From Manihot esculenta (lineage: Eukaryota > Streptophyta > Magnoliopsida > Malpighiales > Euphorbiaceae): a stretch of 64,000 bases of DNA. The position numbers were made by a program, and so were the translations under genes. The stretch is from contig NC_035174.2 of the NCBI RefSeq assembly GCF_001659605.2, forward strand, positions 27,765,529 through 27,829,528, read 5' to 3'. Position 1 is the first letter of the stretch. The number at the start of each line of letters is the position of its first letter. Below, in pieces: positions 11,708-23,458 of the stretch. The notes under the pieces were generated by a model that was given only the letters and a program-made list of their open reading frames with translations, did not search any database and was not told the DNA's origin.

Positions 11708-12247
11708 TTAAGTAACCGGGGCTGTTGGTTCTGTGGGTGGTGGAGGTGGGGGTGCAGCATTCCCCGAGGTGGGGTTTGCCGGGTTTGGATAGAAGGGTGA
11801 GGGTGGATAAGCTGGGTACTGTGTGTAAGGTGGATAGAAAGGTGGATAAGGCATGTAGGTAGGGTAGGGGTTAAAGCTGGAGTGATCCGATGTGCCTCCC
11901 ATCGGATACCCTGAACCCTGTGGGAAGGGTGGATAATGGGGTGGAAAACCATACCCCGAGGCCTGAGCGCCTCCCTGTGACTCCCCTGTCCCTTCTTCTG
12001 CCATGCTGACATCCAGATTCCCATCCCTCCTCTGATCCTCTTCCATAACCTCCCTCACATCTGAAGAACTTTCTCCTCTATCAGTCCCCCTTCTGCTAGC
12101 ATCAAAAGACCTTCTAGGGTCCCTTAACACTCTTTCTATGTTTGATCTACATGACATTGCCCTAGGCAATGCAGGAGGACGGGCGCTCGTGCCCTCATCC
12201 TCAGGTGGTACTCCAGTCAATCTTGCAGATCGACGAGTTCCTCTCAT
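11708..12247 (-). pseudogene. Gypsy-1 gag N-terminal part
   Basis: The start at 12247 is chosen because MRGTRRSARLTG is shared, with small changes, by Gypsy-2 and Gypsy-3 and resembles the basic N-terminus of chromovirus gag proteins. Eleven further open codons upstream are not conserved among the three elements. The segment carries a proline- and tyrosine-rich stretch (FPPHYPPFPQGSGYPMGG..YPPFYPPY) before a TAA stop at 11708. The same frame resumes after the stop and reaches the gag core 13 codons later. So a single nonsense change separates the two parts of gag. Confidence 0.88.
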
Positions 12248-12502
12248 CCTGTTTTCTGAAAAACAGTACACATCACACAAACATTAGCATCATATGGTTC
12301 ATGTGGAAACACATGAACCTGCATTACATATACATCATTCATATCATAGCATTAATGCACATGTATATAATCATGGCATTTCACATCATCATACAAGACA
12401 GGACTCAACATCCTATCCTAGTGGACATGATCTTCCTATTGTGCTTAACCTTCTAGAACATCTATGAGCCCGACACTCTAGGTCCGATCCTATGAACCTA
12501 GG

Positions 12503-12514
12503 GCTCTGATACCA
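12503..12514 (-). other. Gypsy-1 primer binding site (initiator tRNA-Met)
   Basis: The minus strand reads TGGTATCAGAGC, a 12-base match to the 3' end of plant initiator tRNA-Met. It is three bases inside the 5' LTR. It primes minus-strand cDNA synthesis in this class of element. Confidence 0.93.
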
Positions 12515-12517
12515 TTC

Positions 12518-14850
12518 TGTAACGATCCGAAAATCGGACCGCTACCGGCGCTAGGATCCAGGTCGGCTTAAGGACGCCGAAACCCGTAGCAAGCCTGACA
12601 TAAAACCTGTAAACCTGCTTAATCCCATACATGATCAAGAATATACATAAAAGTTAAAACTTTTCTTTCATACATTCTCTCATACCCCAAACTCAACCTG
12701 TGCATGCACTGAACATAGACATAATCATAAACATTGACCCCCTCTGTGGGATCTCATCAATGCCCCAATGGGCGATACAACATAAGTTGAGTTGGTTTAC
12801 ATAAACATCATAAGACATCTAAGATCATGTATTAAAAGGGATAACAATATTCTATGGTCAAGCACACCTCTATCATCCATAAGCCTCATTACATTACATG
12901 TCTAAACTGTACTTTTACATAACATCAAATACATTTATCATATCCACACTATCTATTACATAGATGAGACTTCAATACTCTTGCCGACCTCCTGGTCTAC
13001 CCTGTACCCGCAAACCTGGGGGATTAGGGAGAGGGGTGAGCTACTAGAGCCCAGTGAGCAGAATAATAAAACATTCAAAACATATGATAACATGGAATGC
13101 ATCACATCACAACTAATCACATCAAAGATGAACTTGTCACCAGTAGCCCTCTACATAGTCCAACTGTGCCAGAACGTAGAATGGGTCCTGGTCTTTCTCT
13201 TACATAGCATAACATAACATTCCAACTGTGCCAGAACGTAGAATGGGTCTTGGTCTTTCTCTTACATAGTGCTAGCGAATGTAGAATGGGTCCCACTGGT
13301 CTTACATTCCGTACCGTACATATCACATCGTCACATCATAGATCGAGGGCTATGGATCATCCAACATTCATCCACATCAACATTAAAATATGCAATGCAA
13401 CATATTCGTGAATTCTAATGCAAACAACCTAAATCATCACATGGCATTCATGATGCATGAACATGCTCAGAACTTTACAATTGGTTTACTTTAAAACATA
13501 AAGGTTTATTCTACTCACCTCTGGATAGCTCTGACCAGACACTGGAGCAGCTGACTCACTGTTGGGGCCCTCGGTTCCTCGGGTCCGAACCTACACAGGT
13601 GGACTCAAATGAGGGACCAAACAACTAGAACATAACTCTAAAAATATCCCCAAAAAACCCTCTAAAACTCCTCAAAACATCCATGCAAAAACATGCAAAG
13701 GAAGGCTGGACAGGGCACTTTCGGCGGCAGGTTCGGCGGCCGAAAGTCCCTCCAGAGCCGAAAGTCAGGCAGGTTCGGCGGCACCTTCGGCGGCCGAAAC
13801 TCCCAGACAGAGATGAAACTCGTGCATGTTCGGCGGCACTTTCGGCGGCCGAAACTGCCCTCCAGAGACGAAAGTCCTCTTTCGAGGGCAGGCTTCGGCA
13901 GCCGAAAGGCTTGCCTCCCAGGCAGGTTCGGCGGCCGAAAGTCCTTCGGCTGCCGAACTTGGTTTCTGCCAAAGGGCAGAAACTTGGTTCCTCATGCACA
14001 TTTGCCTCCCAAAACCATCCAAACATGCATAAACCTATCCTACAACATTCCCAATCATACACAAACAAGCATACAAGCTCCTAGGGGCTTCAAACCATCA
14101 AAAACCCCAACTACAACACATCAAACAACTCAAATTGTTCATAAACACATATTAAACCCATAAACCTAACCATGAGCTAAACATGCATTTTACCCCATAG
14201 ATCTACTTAAAACTTACTTAAAACATGCTATAAGCTCAAGATCGACCCTTACCTCTTGAAGATCGAGAGGTGAACGACCCTAACTCGGAAAATGGGAGAG
14301 AGAGAGTTCCTTGAACCTCCAAGCTCCAAAACTTGCTCAAAAGCTCAAAATCTTCAAAACAAGGGTAAAACTAATGAAAATCGAGAAGGATTTGAAGGAA
14401 GGAACTCAAAACCGGTGAGGGATGGCGGAGAGCTCACCTTGGCCGAAAATGGGGAAAAAGCTCGCCCGTTTTCGGCTAAGGAACCCCTTTATAGGTGGCT
14501 GGCCAGGCCACGTTCGGGAGTCGAAAGTGTCTCCGCATGCATGCCATGTTCGGCGGCCGAATTTGAGGTTCGGCGGCCGAACCTGGACTTCCCTCACTTA
14601 TGCTTTCGGGGACCTAAAGCACTCCCGAAGTGCATGCATGTTCGGCGGCCGAACTTGAGGTTCGGCGGCCGAACCTGAGTTTTCCTCCAAGGTTGTTTTC
14701 ATGCAAAAACTCATTTCCTTTTTACTTAAAAACATAAAACACATTAAAACATTTTATGAAAACATGTTCCTACCCTGCTAGAGGCTTCCGACATCCGAGA
14801 TTCCACCGGACGGTAGGAATTCCGATACCGGAGTCTAGCCGGGTATTACA
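12518..14850 (-). repeat. Gypsy-1 5' LTR
   Basis: This 2333-bp LTR is nearly the same as the 3' LTR at 4831-7162. Eight perfect copies of TTCGGCGGCCGAA were read in it. Two pairs (14549 and 14569, 14641 and 14661) are exactly 20 bp apart and lie upstream of the TATA-like box in element orientation. The other four lie between about 13730 and 13940, downstream of it. The 'CCAACTGTGCCAGAACGTAG' module is at about 13160-13300. Confidence 0.94.
14486..14493 (-). promoter_or_regulatory. TATA-like box of Gypsy-1 5' LTR
   Basis: The minus strand reads TATAAAGG inside a conserved block (CCACCTATAAAG). The equivalent block in other family LTRs is TATAAAAG at 36248 and 45480 and TATTTAAG at 3887, always followed by 'GAAAATGG' or a close variant. 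It is the best candidate core promoter in the LTR. The start site was not determined. Confidence 0.6.
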
Positions 14851-14855
14851 CAACT

Positions 14856-15875
14856 GCTTCAGTGTCTTGTCAGAGCTAGCCAGAGGTGAGTGGAATAACT
14901 CTCAATGTTTCAAAGTAAATAACGAAAGTTTTAGCATGATTCACGCATCACGAATGCCATGAGATATATTAGGGTGCTTGCATTAGAATTCACGAATATG
15001 TTGCATTGCATATTATGTTGTTGATGTGGATGAATGTTGAATGATCCATTAGCCCTCATATGTTATGACATGATGATAGGATATGGAAGTCCAGGCGTGC
15101 CTGCTCTACGCCCCTGGCACTATGTAAGAGAAAGTCCGGGTGTGGCCTACACTACGCTCCCGACACGATTGGATATGTATGATATGATATGGAAGTCCAA
15201 GCGTGCCTGCACTACGCCCCTGGCATGATTGGACTGTATAGAGGGCTAAATGGTGACAAGTTCATCCTTGATGTGATTTGTTTATGCTGTGATGCATTCT
15301 ATGATATCATATGTTTTAAATACAATGTTTTATTATTCTGCTCACTGGGCTCTAGTAGCTCACCCCACTCCCTAATTTCCCCAGGTTTGCAGGTGCGGAA
15401 TAGACCAGGAGGTCAGCTAGAGTAAAGTCATGTCTATGTAATAGTTAGAAGTGGACATGAGAATGATGTAATGTAAAGTACAGTATTGAACAGTTAGGTA
15501 ATATAATGATGTTATTGAGGATTAGAGTTGTGCTTGACCCTAGTTTGTATGTTAATCCCTTTTGTTACATGATCTTTCAAATGTAATGGTTTAATGATGT
15601 TTTATGTAGACCAAACTCATTATATGCTACGTTACCCCATTGGAGTATTTGTTGAGGACTCCAGTGTGGGGTTTGATGCTTATGATTATAAGTTGTGCAT
15701 GCACAGGTTGAGTTTGGTGATTGAATGTGAAAGTTCAAAATTTTTATGTATGTGTTGGTCATGTATGGGATTAAATAGGTATGCAGGATGTATGTTAGGC
15801 TTGCTACGAGTCCCGGCGGCCTTAAGCCGATCTGGATCCTAGCACCGGTAGCGGTCCGATTTCTAGGTCGTTACA
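14856..15875 (+). mobile_element. Chromovirus solo LTR, right half
   Basis: This continues the LTR begun at 3561 after the Gypsy-1 insertion and its CAACT duplication. It ends GGTCGTTACA at 15875, followed by GTGGA, the duplicate of 3556-3560. It contains hairpin-prone modules of the form 'GTGCCTG..CGCCCCTGGCAC' at about 15095-15230. Confidence 0.93.
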
Positions 15876-15880
15876 GTGGA

Positions 15881-16974
15881 CTTGAGATAACTAAGGAGTC
15901 GTTTCAAGGCTTCCCAATGCGACTTTGTGGGGCTTTGCATAAATTGAGAAAGCTTGTTTACTGAGAAACAAATATCAAGTCTCGTCCAAGTCAAATACTG
16001 GAGTGCACCTACTGCCTTTCTATATTCAGTTCGATTGACAATTTCTTCTGTTTCTGTTCTCTTTAAAAGTATTGCAAAAGCTGCAAAGGGTGTGGTAATC
16101 GCCTTAGCTCCTTCCATGCTATGAGTAGTAAGTAATTTCCGCACATAATGGTGTTGAAATAAGAACACTCCCTTCGAAGTTTGTTGCATATCAATACCAA
16201 GAAACAAATTCAAAGTCTGCGGATTCTTTAATGAAAAATGGATAGCAAGCTTGTCAATGAATGTTTGCATGAAGACCTTGCAACTTCCTGTAATAAGAAG
16301 GTCATCAACATATACAAGAAAATAACATAATATATTATCATTGTTATAGATAAACAAAGAGTGATCACTAGTAGATTGCACAAAACCAAGACCAAGAATA
16401 CAACTTCTCAATTCTTGATACCAAGCTCTCGGTGCTTGCCGAAGTCCATACAATGCTTTGACTAACTTACCAACATATCGCGGTTTAGTTTTGTCAACAA
16501 ACCCAGGAGGCTGCTTCATGAATACTTGTTCCTGTAATGGACCATGCAAAAAAGCATTATTAACATACAACTGAAATATAGGCCATTTGTAAGTCACTGC
16601 CAAAGTTAAAACTATCCGAATAGTTACTGATTTTAAAACATGACTGAAAGTATTCCTAAAATCTATTCTGGGTTATTGACCGTATCCTTCGCAACAAGAT
16701 GGGCTTTGTATCTGTTAATACTACCATCAACATTCTTTTTAACTCAAAAAAGCTATTTACAATCAACCAAGTTATGTTTCAGATCAGGTAGTACCAATAA
16801 CCATGTTCCATTTCTTACCAAAGCATTAAACTCGTCAGACATGGCAGCACGCCATTGAGGATCAAGAAGAGCATTCGAAACACATGTTGGTTTAGAAATT
16901 TTTGGGATTAGATGCTTAGTTACTAGATTAAGATTTTTCGGCTTAAATATGTTATTTTGGGACCTAGTAACCAT
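15881..16974 (-). pseudogene. Copia-1 reverse transcriptase
   Basis: The N-terminal part reads DPQWRAAMSDEFNALVRNGT, the entry to a copia RT domain. A frame break and stop follow, then KWPIFQLYVNNAFLHG, where the first catalytic aspartate (normally QLDVNNAFLHG) is tyrosine. Next come YGLRQAPRAWYQEL and YVDDLLITG, with the catalytic double aspartate kept. It ends LSYLKST, and the RNase H part continues at 3555. The changed aspartate alone should abolish polymerase activity. Confidence 0.92.
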
Positions 16975-16995
16975 CAGATGGGTTCGAACAAGGGG

Positions 16996-18380
16996 CTAGA
17001 CAAGAGTAGCAATATTGACATTAGTGTCCAAAGCATCATCATTGGACGAAGTAGATTGACCAGTATGTGGAGGAGAACTTACAATATTCATAGGCAAAGA
17101 AGACTGACCAGGAATGTCTAACAGTAATGGGACTGACTGGAGGATGAGGAACTCGATGAAGATGGACTGAACAAGTTGAAAGTGGAACCTGAACAAGCTG
17201 AAGATGTTGAAACATGTTTTGCTACAGTAGAAAAAGGTATGACAGCAGTTGCATCAGAATTTTCTTGCAATTGAAACGAGACAGTAGTACTAGATTTTGA
17301 CGACACGGACTAGGCAGAAATAAAATCATACCAACCGGAATTATTTAATGCAGACAAATCAAGTGAACGCCCAGGAAATTGATCCTCAATAAAGATGACA
17401 TGTCGAGAAACAAACATATTGTTATTTTTATAATCGAAGCAAAGATAGACACTTTGATTCAAGGAATAACCAAGAAACAAGCAAGGAAGTGATTTAAGAG
17501 AGAATTTATGTTTTGCATAAGGGCAAATGCGTGGATAATAAAGACAACCAAAGATTCGTAAACCAGAATAATTGGAAACTTTACCAAACAATTTAAGAAA
17601 TGAAGAAGAATAATCTAGAGTAGGTGTTGGTAACCTGATGATCAAATATATAGCTGCACGAAATGCATAAACCCAAAATTCAGAAGATAAAGAAGCATTG
17701 TGAAGAAGAGTTAACCCAGTTTCAACCACATGACGATGTCTACGTTCAGCAACTCCATTATGCTGTGGAGTATGAGGGGACGTTTGAAGATGATTAATGC
17801 CATGAGCTTGAAAAAGAGATTTTAAAGCAATAAACTCCCCTCCCCCATCTGTATATATAGACACAATTTTTGTTTGAAAGGTATTTTCAATCAATTTCTG
17901 AAAAACTGAAAAAATAAGAGCAACATCAGATTTAGCTCGAAGAGGATAAAACCAGATATATTTAGTATAATAATCAACAAAGATTAAATAATATTTATAA
18001 CTATCTCTAGATTGAACTGGAGCAGGACCCCATAGATCAGAATACAATAATTCTAAAGGACGAGAACTCGATAATGATGAAACACCAAAAGAGAGTCGAT
18101 GACTCTTATTACAACAGCAAGAATCACAATTTATTTGATTAACTTTAGAAACTGGTAAAGAAAAACGAGACAAGACATAATTGAAAATTTTGTAGCTGGA
18201 TGACCTAGTCGTTGATGCCAAGAAGAACTAGACGCATAAACACTGTAACGAGCAGAAGGATGAAAGGAAAATCTGGAGGATAACAAACGATATAACGACT
18301 CCTCAATTTTTCCCCTTTGAAGAATCTGCCCCATGAACAGATCCTTAACAATAAAAGAATTAAAGAAAAATTCAATCAAA
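16996..18380 (-). pseudogene. Copia-1 GAG-pre-integrase, integrase and linker
   Basis: The frames start with a pre-integrase zinc motif (WHQRLGHPATK with CDSCCCNKSHRLSFG), broken by a frameshift near 18135-18215. Integrase follows, with aspartate in LYSDLWGPAPV and aspartate in IYTDGGGEFIAL (usually SDNGGEF). The catalytic glutamate is in TPQHNGVAERRHRHV. The segment after GCLYYPRICPYAKHKFSLKS up to about 16996 is the serine-rich linker to RT. The 303-codon integrase segment (17310-18221) is open, but the parts around it are out of frame or stopped. Confidence 0.92.
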
Positions 18381-18924
18381 ACATTATTTATAAGACAAAA
18401 TTGAGAAACATAAAAAGATTCTCGTTAGTTTGTGGAACACATAAGACATTTTCTAATGAGCAGGATTTAGATGGAAAAGACAAAATTTTTGAACCAACGT
18501 GTGTTATGCGCAAACCTAATCCATTAGTGAGGTGCAACTCATCTAAGCCATCATATGGTTTATGCAAGGAGAGATTCTGAAGGTCGTTAGTGACATGATG
18601 TGAAGCACCTGTATCAAGAACCCAACTGGTCTCACTTGAACTACCAGTATTAATAGAATGTGCTTGAGGTCTAGAAAAATTATTTTTGAAAAAGTCCTTA
18701 GTCCGAAAGCATTGACGAGCACTATGTCCTGGCTTTTCATAAATTTGACACTGAATCTTGTTAGAAGAATTTCGAGTAGTAGAAGAATTTGAGATATTAC
18801 CAGTTCTGGTCCCATAAGCAGCCGAGCTACCTTGACTATTAGATCGAAAATTTTGCTTGGGATAGGAACCCTTTCAAACACTATGAGCAGTTAATGGAAC
18901 ATGATCATAAGAGGAATCTGTACT
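18381..18924 (-). pseudogene. Copia-1 gag zinc knuckle and protease
   Basis: The zinc knuckle reads CQIYEKPGHSARQC, with tyrosine where the second cysteine is needed, so zinc binding is probably lost. About 40 residues later comes SWVLDTGASHHVTND, a complete copia protease active-site motif. The frame runs on into the region before the pre-integrase domain and then meets stops near 18360-18400. The left end of the gag part is at 27351, across Gypsy-2. Confidence 0.88.
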
Positions 18925-18929
18925 CTTAA

Positions 18930-21245
18930 TGTAACGACCCGGAAACCGGTACCCCTCTGTAACGGCCCGAACCATCACCGGCACTAGGATCCAGATCGGC
19001 TTAAGGCCGCCGGGACCCGTAGCAAGCCAACTATACTCTCTGTGTACCTGATAAATCCCATACATGAAACAAAACGACTCAACAATCCTGTAGGCTTAAC
19101 TACTGTTACTCAGATATGTCAATCTGAAACGGCCCTCAGGGCCTATACCAGGGACTACTATCTGCTGAGGTTCAAGGGATTAAAACCCTTTTTAATCTGT
19201 AACACATCCCACTGGTATCTCATCGAAGCCATACATTAAGCCTAACTCACACATTTCTCATCAAGAAACGTAAAACAGGATTCATGTACAAGGGATTAAC
19301 CATACATCACACTATAGCAATGACACTAGGGAAAGTACAAGTCTATCCAGTATACGACAGTACATATTTACACCTTACGGTACAACTAATCTTTTCATTA
19401 TATCATGTCCACTATACTATTACAACATACATTCATGCATAACTTTCCTCTGTACTCTTGCTGACTTTGATTTTCCATAGCTATCTCAGGACCTGCAAAA
19501 CTGGGATTAAGGGAGTGGGATGAGCTCTAGAGCCCAGTGAGGAGGAACAATAAAAACAGTTCATTCATTACATGCTTTCATGAAATGCATCACATCACAA
19601 ACATATCACCTCAAGGATGAACTTGTCACCAATAGCCCTTTACTGTATACATAAAGTAATATGTCCAACTTGCCAGGGGCGATTAGGCCTCACCTGGACT
19701 TCTCTTACCTGGCTCTATCACAAGGCCAACTGTGCCAGGGGCGATTAGGCCTCACCTGGACTTCTCTATCTGAGTCAGGTCAAACTGTCTATCTCATAGT
19801 ACCAGGAGCGACCTGGACTATCCAGGGGCGACCTGGTATGGCTACCTCATGCCATAACTCTGTATCTATGTTCTATCAAGGGCTAAGGATCATCCAACAT
19901 TCATCCACACAAATATCAGCTTATGCAATGCAGCATATTCGTGGAATCTAATGCAATACAACCTACTACATAACATGGCATTTTATGATGCATGGATCAT
20001 GCTAGATTCGTGTCATTTCTGAATGTAAAATAGTACAGTTCCACTCACCTGTAGCCACTGCTTGGCTAACTCTGGGCTACCTCTAACTCTGCAATAGCTA
20101 CGACGACTGCTAAACACCTCGGTTCCTCGGGTCCAATCCTACAATGGAGGACGCAAATGAGGCACCAAACATACTCTATACAACTGAGAAACAACTCCCC
20201 AAAACCCCTCTAGACTACCTCAAAATATGCATGCAAAACAAGCAAAGGAAGGCTGGACAGGGCACCTTCGGCGGCACCTTCGGCGGCCGAATGTCTCCTC
20301 CAGAGACGAAAGTCAGGCATGTTCGGCGGCCGAACTTGGACTTTCGGCGGCCGAACCTGAGTTCATCCAGAACTCAGTTTCGTGCATGAGGACGCCTGCC
20401 AGTCCCGCCATCACCCGCTCAGCCCTCAATACATGCAGTTAACCCCTCTAAACCATGCATAAACACTTTAACAAGCATAAAGGAGGGTCAAACAACTTAA
20501 ACGCCAACAAAACACATGCTTACACCATTAAAACATCAAAACTATACCTAACACCTATACAACCAACCCTCTGCATAAGCTGATAAAAGTTTGCAGATGA
20601 GTCAAGGGAGACGTGGCCTAACCTCTGGTCATGATCTGGAGGTGAACACCTGGCCAAACCACGGACTGAGGAGCGTGCACAACTAACCGACCACCTCAGC
20701 TTCGGCTGCCGAAACTGCATGCAAAACCATGCAACTTTTGGGGGCCGAACATAACCTTCGGGGGCCGAACATTGGGCACTTTCGGCGGCCGAACTTACCT
20801 TCGGCGGCCGAACATGGCAAAATGCCTCCTTGGCCATTTCTCTTCAAAACTCTATCCTTTTCTACGCTAACCCTTTACAAACACTTAAAAATATTTCTCT
20901 TACCCTTCCAGAAACCTCTGACATTCTCGAATTCCATCGGACGGTAGAAATTCCGATGTCTGAATCTGCCGGGTATTACATTCTTCCCCCCTTAAGAACA
21001 TTCGTCCTCGAATGTTCACACAATAAACACACATGCAACCGCCGAACATTGGGCACTTTCGGCGGCCGAACCTGGCCTTTGTCCCTAAGCCTTTTCTTTT
21101 CAAAACTCAATCCTAATCTATGCCAAACCTTACAACGTCTTACAAACATTTAGCAACACTTTCTAATACCCTACTAGAAGTCTCTGACATCCCCGAATTC
21201 CACCGGACGGTAGGAATTCCGATGCCTGAATTAGCCGGGTATTAC
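18930..21245 (-). repeat. Gypsy-2 3' LTR, chimeric
   Basis: From 18930 to about 20550 this is almost identical to the 5' LTR at 25075. It then lacks about 220 bp present at 26715-26940, continues with diverged sequence, and reaches an LTR end (GGGTATTACA) at 20980. Only after 57 bp of polypurine-tract-like sequence does a second LTR end segment (21038-21245) follow, and that segment matches the end of the 5' LTR. Confidence 0.9.
20981..21245 (-). repeat. Extra LTR terminus and polypurine-tract segment within the Gypsy-2 3' LTR
   Basis: The stretch 20981-21037 (TTCTTCCCCCCTTAAGAACA.., matching the region just inside the LTR at 7163 and at 21246) is followed by a second copy of the last ~208 bp of the LTR. 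Two LTR/internal borders in a row mark a junction between two different family members. Confidence 0.8.
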
Positions 21246-23458
21246 ATTCTTCCCTCCTTTAAAAACATTCGTCCTCGAATGTGAAAACAATAACAATAAA
21301 CATACAGGTAAACAAGCAATTAAAGAAAGCCTAACATCTTTCTCTACGAAGAGACACAGATACCTCTGGAGTAAAACTCCCGGGTTAGCTATACTTTCTG
21401 ACTCTGCTGACCCTTAACTGCTGAATCTGTGTCCACACTCTACACTGATTACTGATCACTCCTGTCTGTACACAGTCCATTTGATTCTCTTGTTACCTAC
21501 TGACTTTCCTTTCTCTTTCCCTTTTCTCAGTTCTATGCACACTACTCTGGGTACACTCACCTTTGCTTCTCTGTACTCACCCGATCAGAGGAGCAACAGC
21601 TCTCAGGAAAGGCTAAAGGACGTGCTTATAGCGTTCTCTATGGTGACACATCACGAGTCACACAAACATGCCCCGAAACCGAACTTGGCCTCTATGCCGT
21701 GTTCTCTTATCTACACCACTTAGTAGATAAGGGGCATGCTTCTCTATTCTAGTCTACACTTTTGCTGCGCCACTCTAATCCTTGCCCGCCTTTCTTCTTC
21801 GTTTCTATCCTGACTTGTTCTCTTTTGATCCTTAGAACTACACTGGACTAACGCTTTAGCTCTTTAGCTCGTCCTCTCGGATAAACTGCGACTTTTACCT
21901 GAGGGCAGCTAACATCTCATCTGCCTTTCCCAGTAAATCGCTGAGCAGTGTTACCCCTTTCCTCTGGTTTACTCATCTATTACACTGACTTTTCTTTCTT
22001 ATTCGCAACATCTAGTTCCCACCCACCTCTTAGATCTATCGTGGAGGCTAATTAGTTCCAACTAGCGGTCTCCACCGATCTGCGTGGGAACACCTATCCT
22101 TGGTAGTGACCTTGTGCAACTGTTCACAGTTGTGACAAAATCTCAAGGTTTCATCCTTCGGTTCTCACAACGATACTGGAACATTCCAGGGTGTGGGGTA
22201 CTAAGTCGGATAGAATCCTTTGCTACCAAGTGCACACTGCTTTACTATCTCTTTTTCAATTCGTACATGCTACAGGTACCATTTCACAGGAAGAGATGAA
22301 GATAAGTCTAGTCTTCATCCTCACTTGACTTCCCGACTCTATTGGTAATCCTGCTAACTTGGCTGGAATATATCACCCTCTTTCTCTTTTTCTGTCTATG
22401 AGTGCTGAGGCTGGTTCCCTGACCTGACTGTTACGCGTTCACACAAGAGCAAGAAAACCCCTGACTACCTTCCCAACGAAGTCACGAGCCTGTAGGGCTG
22501 ATATCACACTTCTGGGAATACTATACTGTCCCCTCCTAAGGACTGCTTCTGATCCATCTTCCCTTCTATACTTTCTTACCTTGTCTCTACAGACACAGGT
22601 AATACTATGAGTAGCTAGCCAATCCGCCCTAGAATGACATCACACAGTCAACTCTAGAACCATAAGGTCAGCTGGATTGCATCTACTCACAACGAACTAT
22701 GAACTGCACTGACTGACTAACTCTGCCACAGATGGATCACACTCGGGTCTACCAACCCAAAGAGATCACTCTAGCCCAGAAGTTATCAAACCCCCCCTCT
22801 ATCAACGGCTCTCAAAACAACAGGGAAAGAAACATCAAGGTCCACGATAACCTACACATCTGAACACCCTCGAGTGACCGTATTTGACGTCACCGTGTTC
22901 GATGTGTTAGCCCCCTATTGAGTCAGGATAAAGATCCAAGCTAAAGCTCTTTCCGTGGGAACCGACCAAAGAAAAGGAGAACTCTTTCCTCCTGCCTCAA
23001 CCACTGTCCTGTGACATGGCTAGAGCTATAGGCGGAGTGACACTATTAGCAGTCATCTGCTGGAACTGTGCCAATCAGGGCCGCAGTAGGATACTCACAT
23101 AACATGAGTCCTTCCTGCTCGCATCTATACATGCCGTAGTCCCATATCAACAGACTACTTTTGTATACACTCCACGCCTCACGTATCCAGAACTATCTGA
23201 ACTAGAGCTCAATTGCCATTTAATCCTCGACTAACCTTTCTTACTTTACGTTATTCGACTCTTGTTCTTTCTCTACTTTGTTCTCTCTCATTTACTCGTC
23301 TCTTTGCTTACTGTTCTTTTACTTACTTTTATTCTTTTTCTTATTCTTTACTTGAGATCTACACTCAGAGATGAGAGATCATTCTCTCTCTCTACCTGAA
23401 TTTCATAGCCACGGCTATCGTTCTCAAGCTCTTTTCTAGCTCACTACCCTTTCACGAC
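21246..23458 (-). pseudogene. Gypsy-2 degraded pol remnants
   Basis: No long frame is open. Similarity in order with Gypsy-1 can be followed by eye. For example 22065-22150 resembles the RT region near 9830-9920, 22400-22520 resembles 10160-10270, and 22600-22900 resembles the protease region near 10370-10640. The RT motif with two aspartates, RNase H and integrase are missing. Stretches of pyrimidine-rich sequence (21480-21990 and 23220-23350) could not be assigned. Confidence 0.6.

Larger units (their letters stand above)
4831..14850 (-). mobile_element. Gypsy-1: near-complete chromovirus (Tekay/Del-like), defective
   Basis: This is a 10.0-kb element with two LTRs of 2332 and 2333 bp, flanked by the duplication CAACT (4826-4830 and 14851-14855). 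A tRNA-Met primer site and a polypurine tract are in place. The internal region of 5.35 kb encodes gag, protease, RT, RNase H, integrase and a C-terminal chromodomain on the minus strand. Three in-frame stops and one frameshift break the polyprotein. The LTRs are very similar by eye, so insertion is comparatively recent. The target was an LTR of its own family in the opposite orientation. The chromodomain and LTR size fit the Tekay/Del chromovirus clade, but this placement needs a tree. Confidence 0.95.

Noticed and set aside
7269..12247. Endogenous plant pararetrovirus
   Set aside because: Domain order, integrase with chromodomain, LTRs and target duplications identify Ty3/gypsy. No movement-protein-like or virus-specific domain was recognised.
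21481..22299. Possible small genes in the Gypsy-2 internal region
   Set aside because: The sequence follows degraded gypsy pol order and the frames are short and unsupported.
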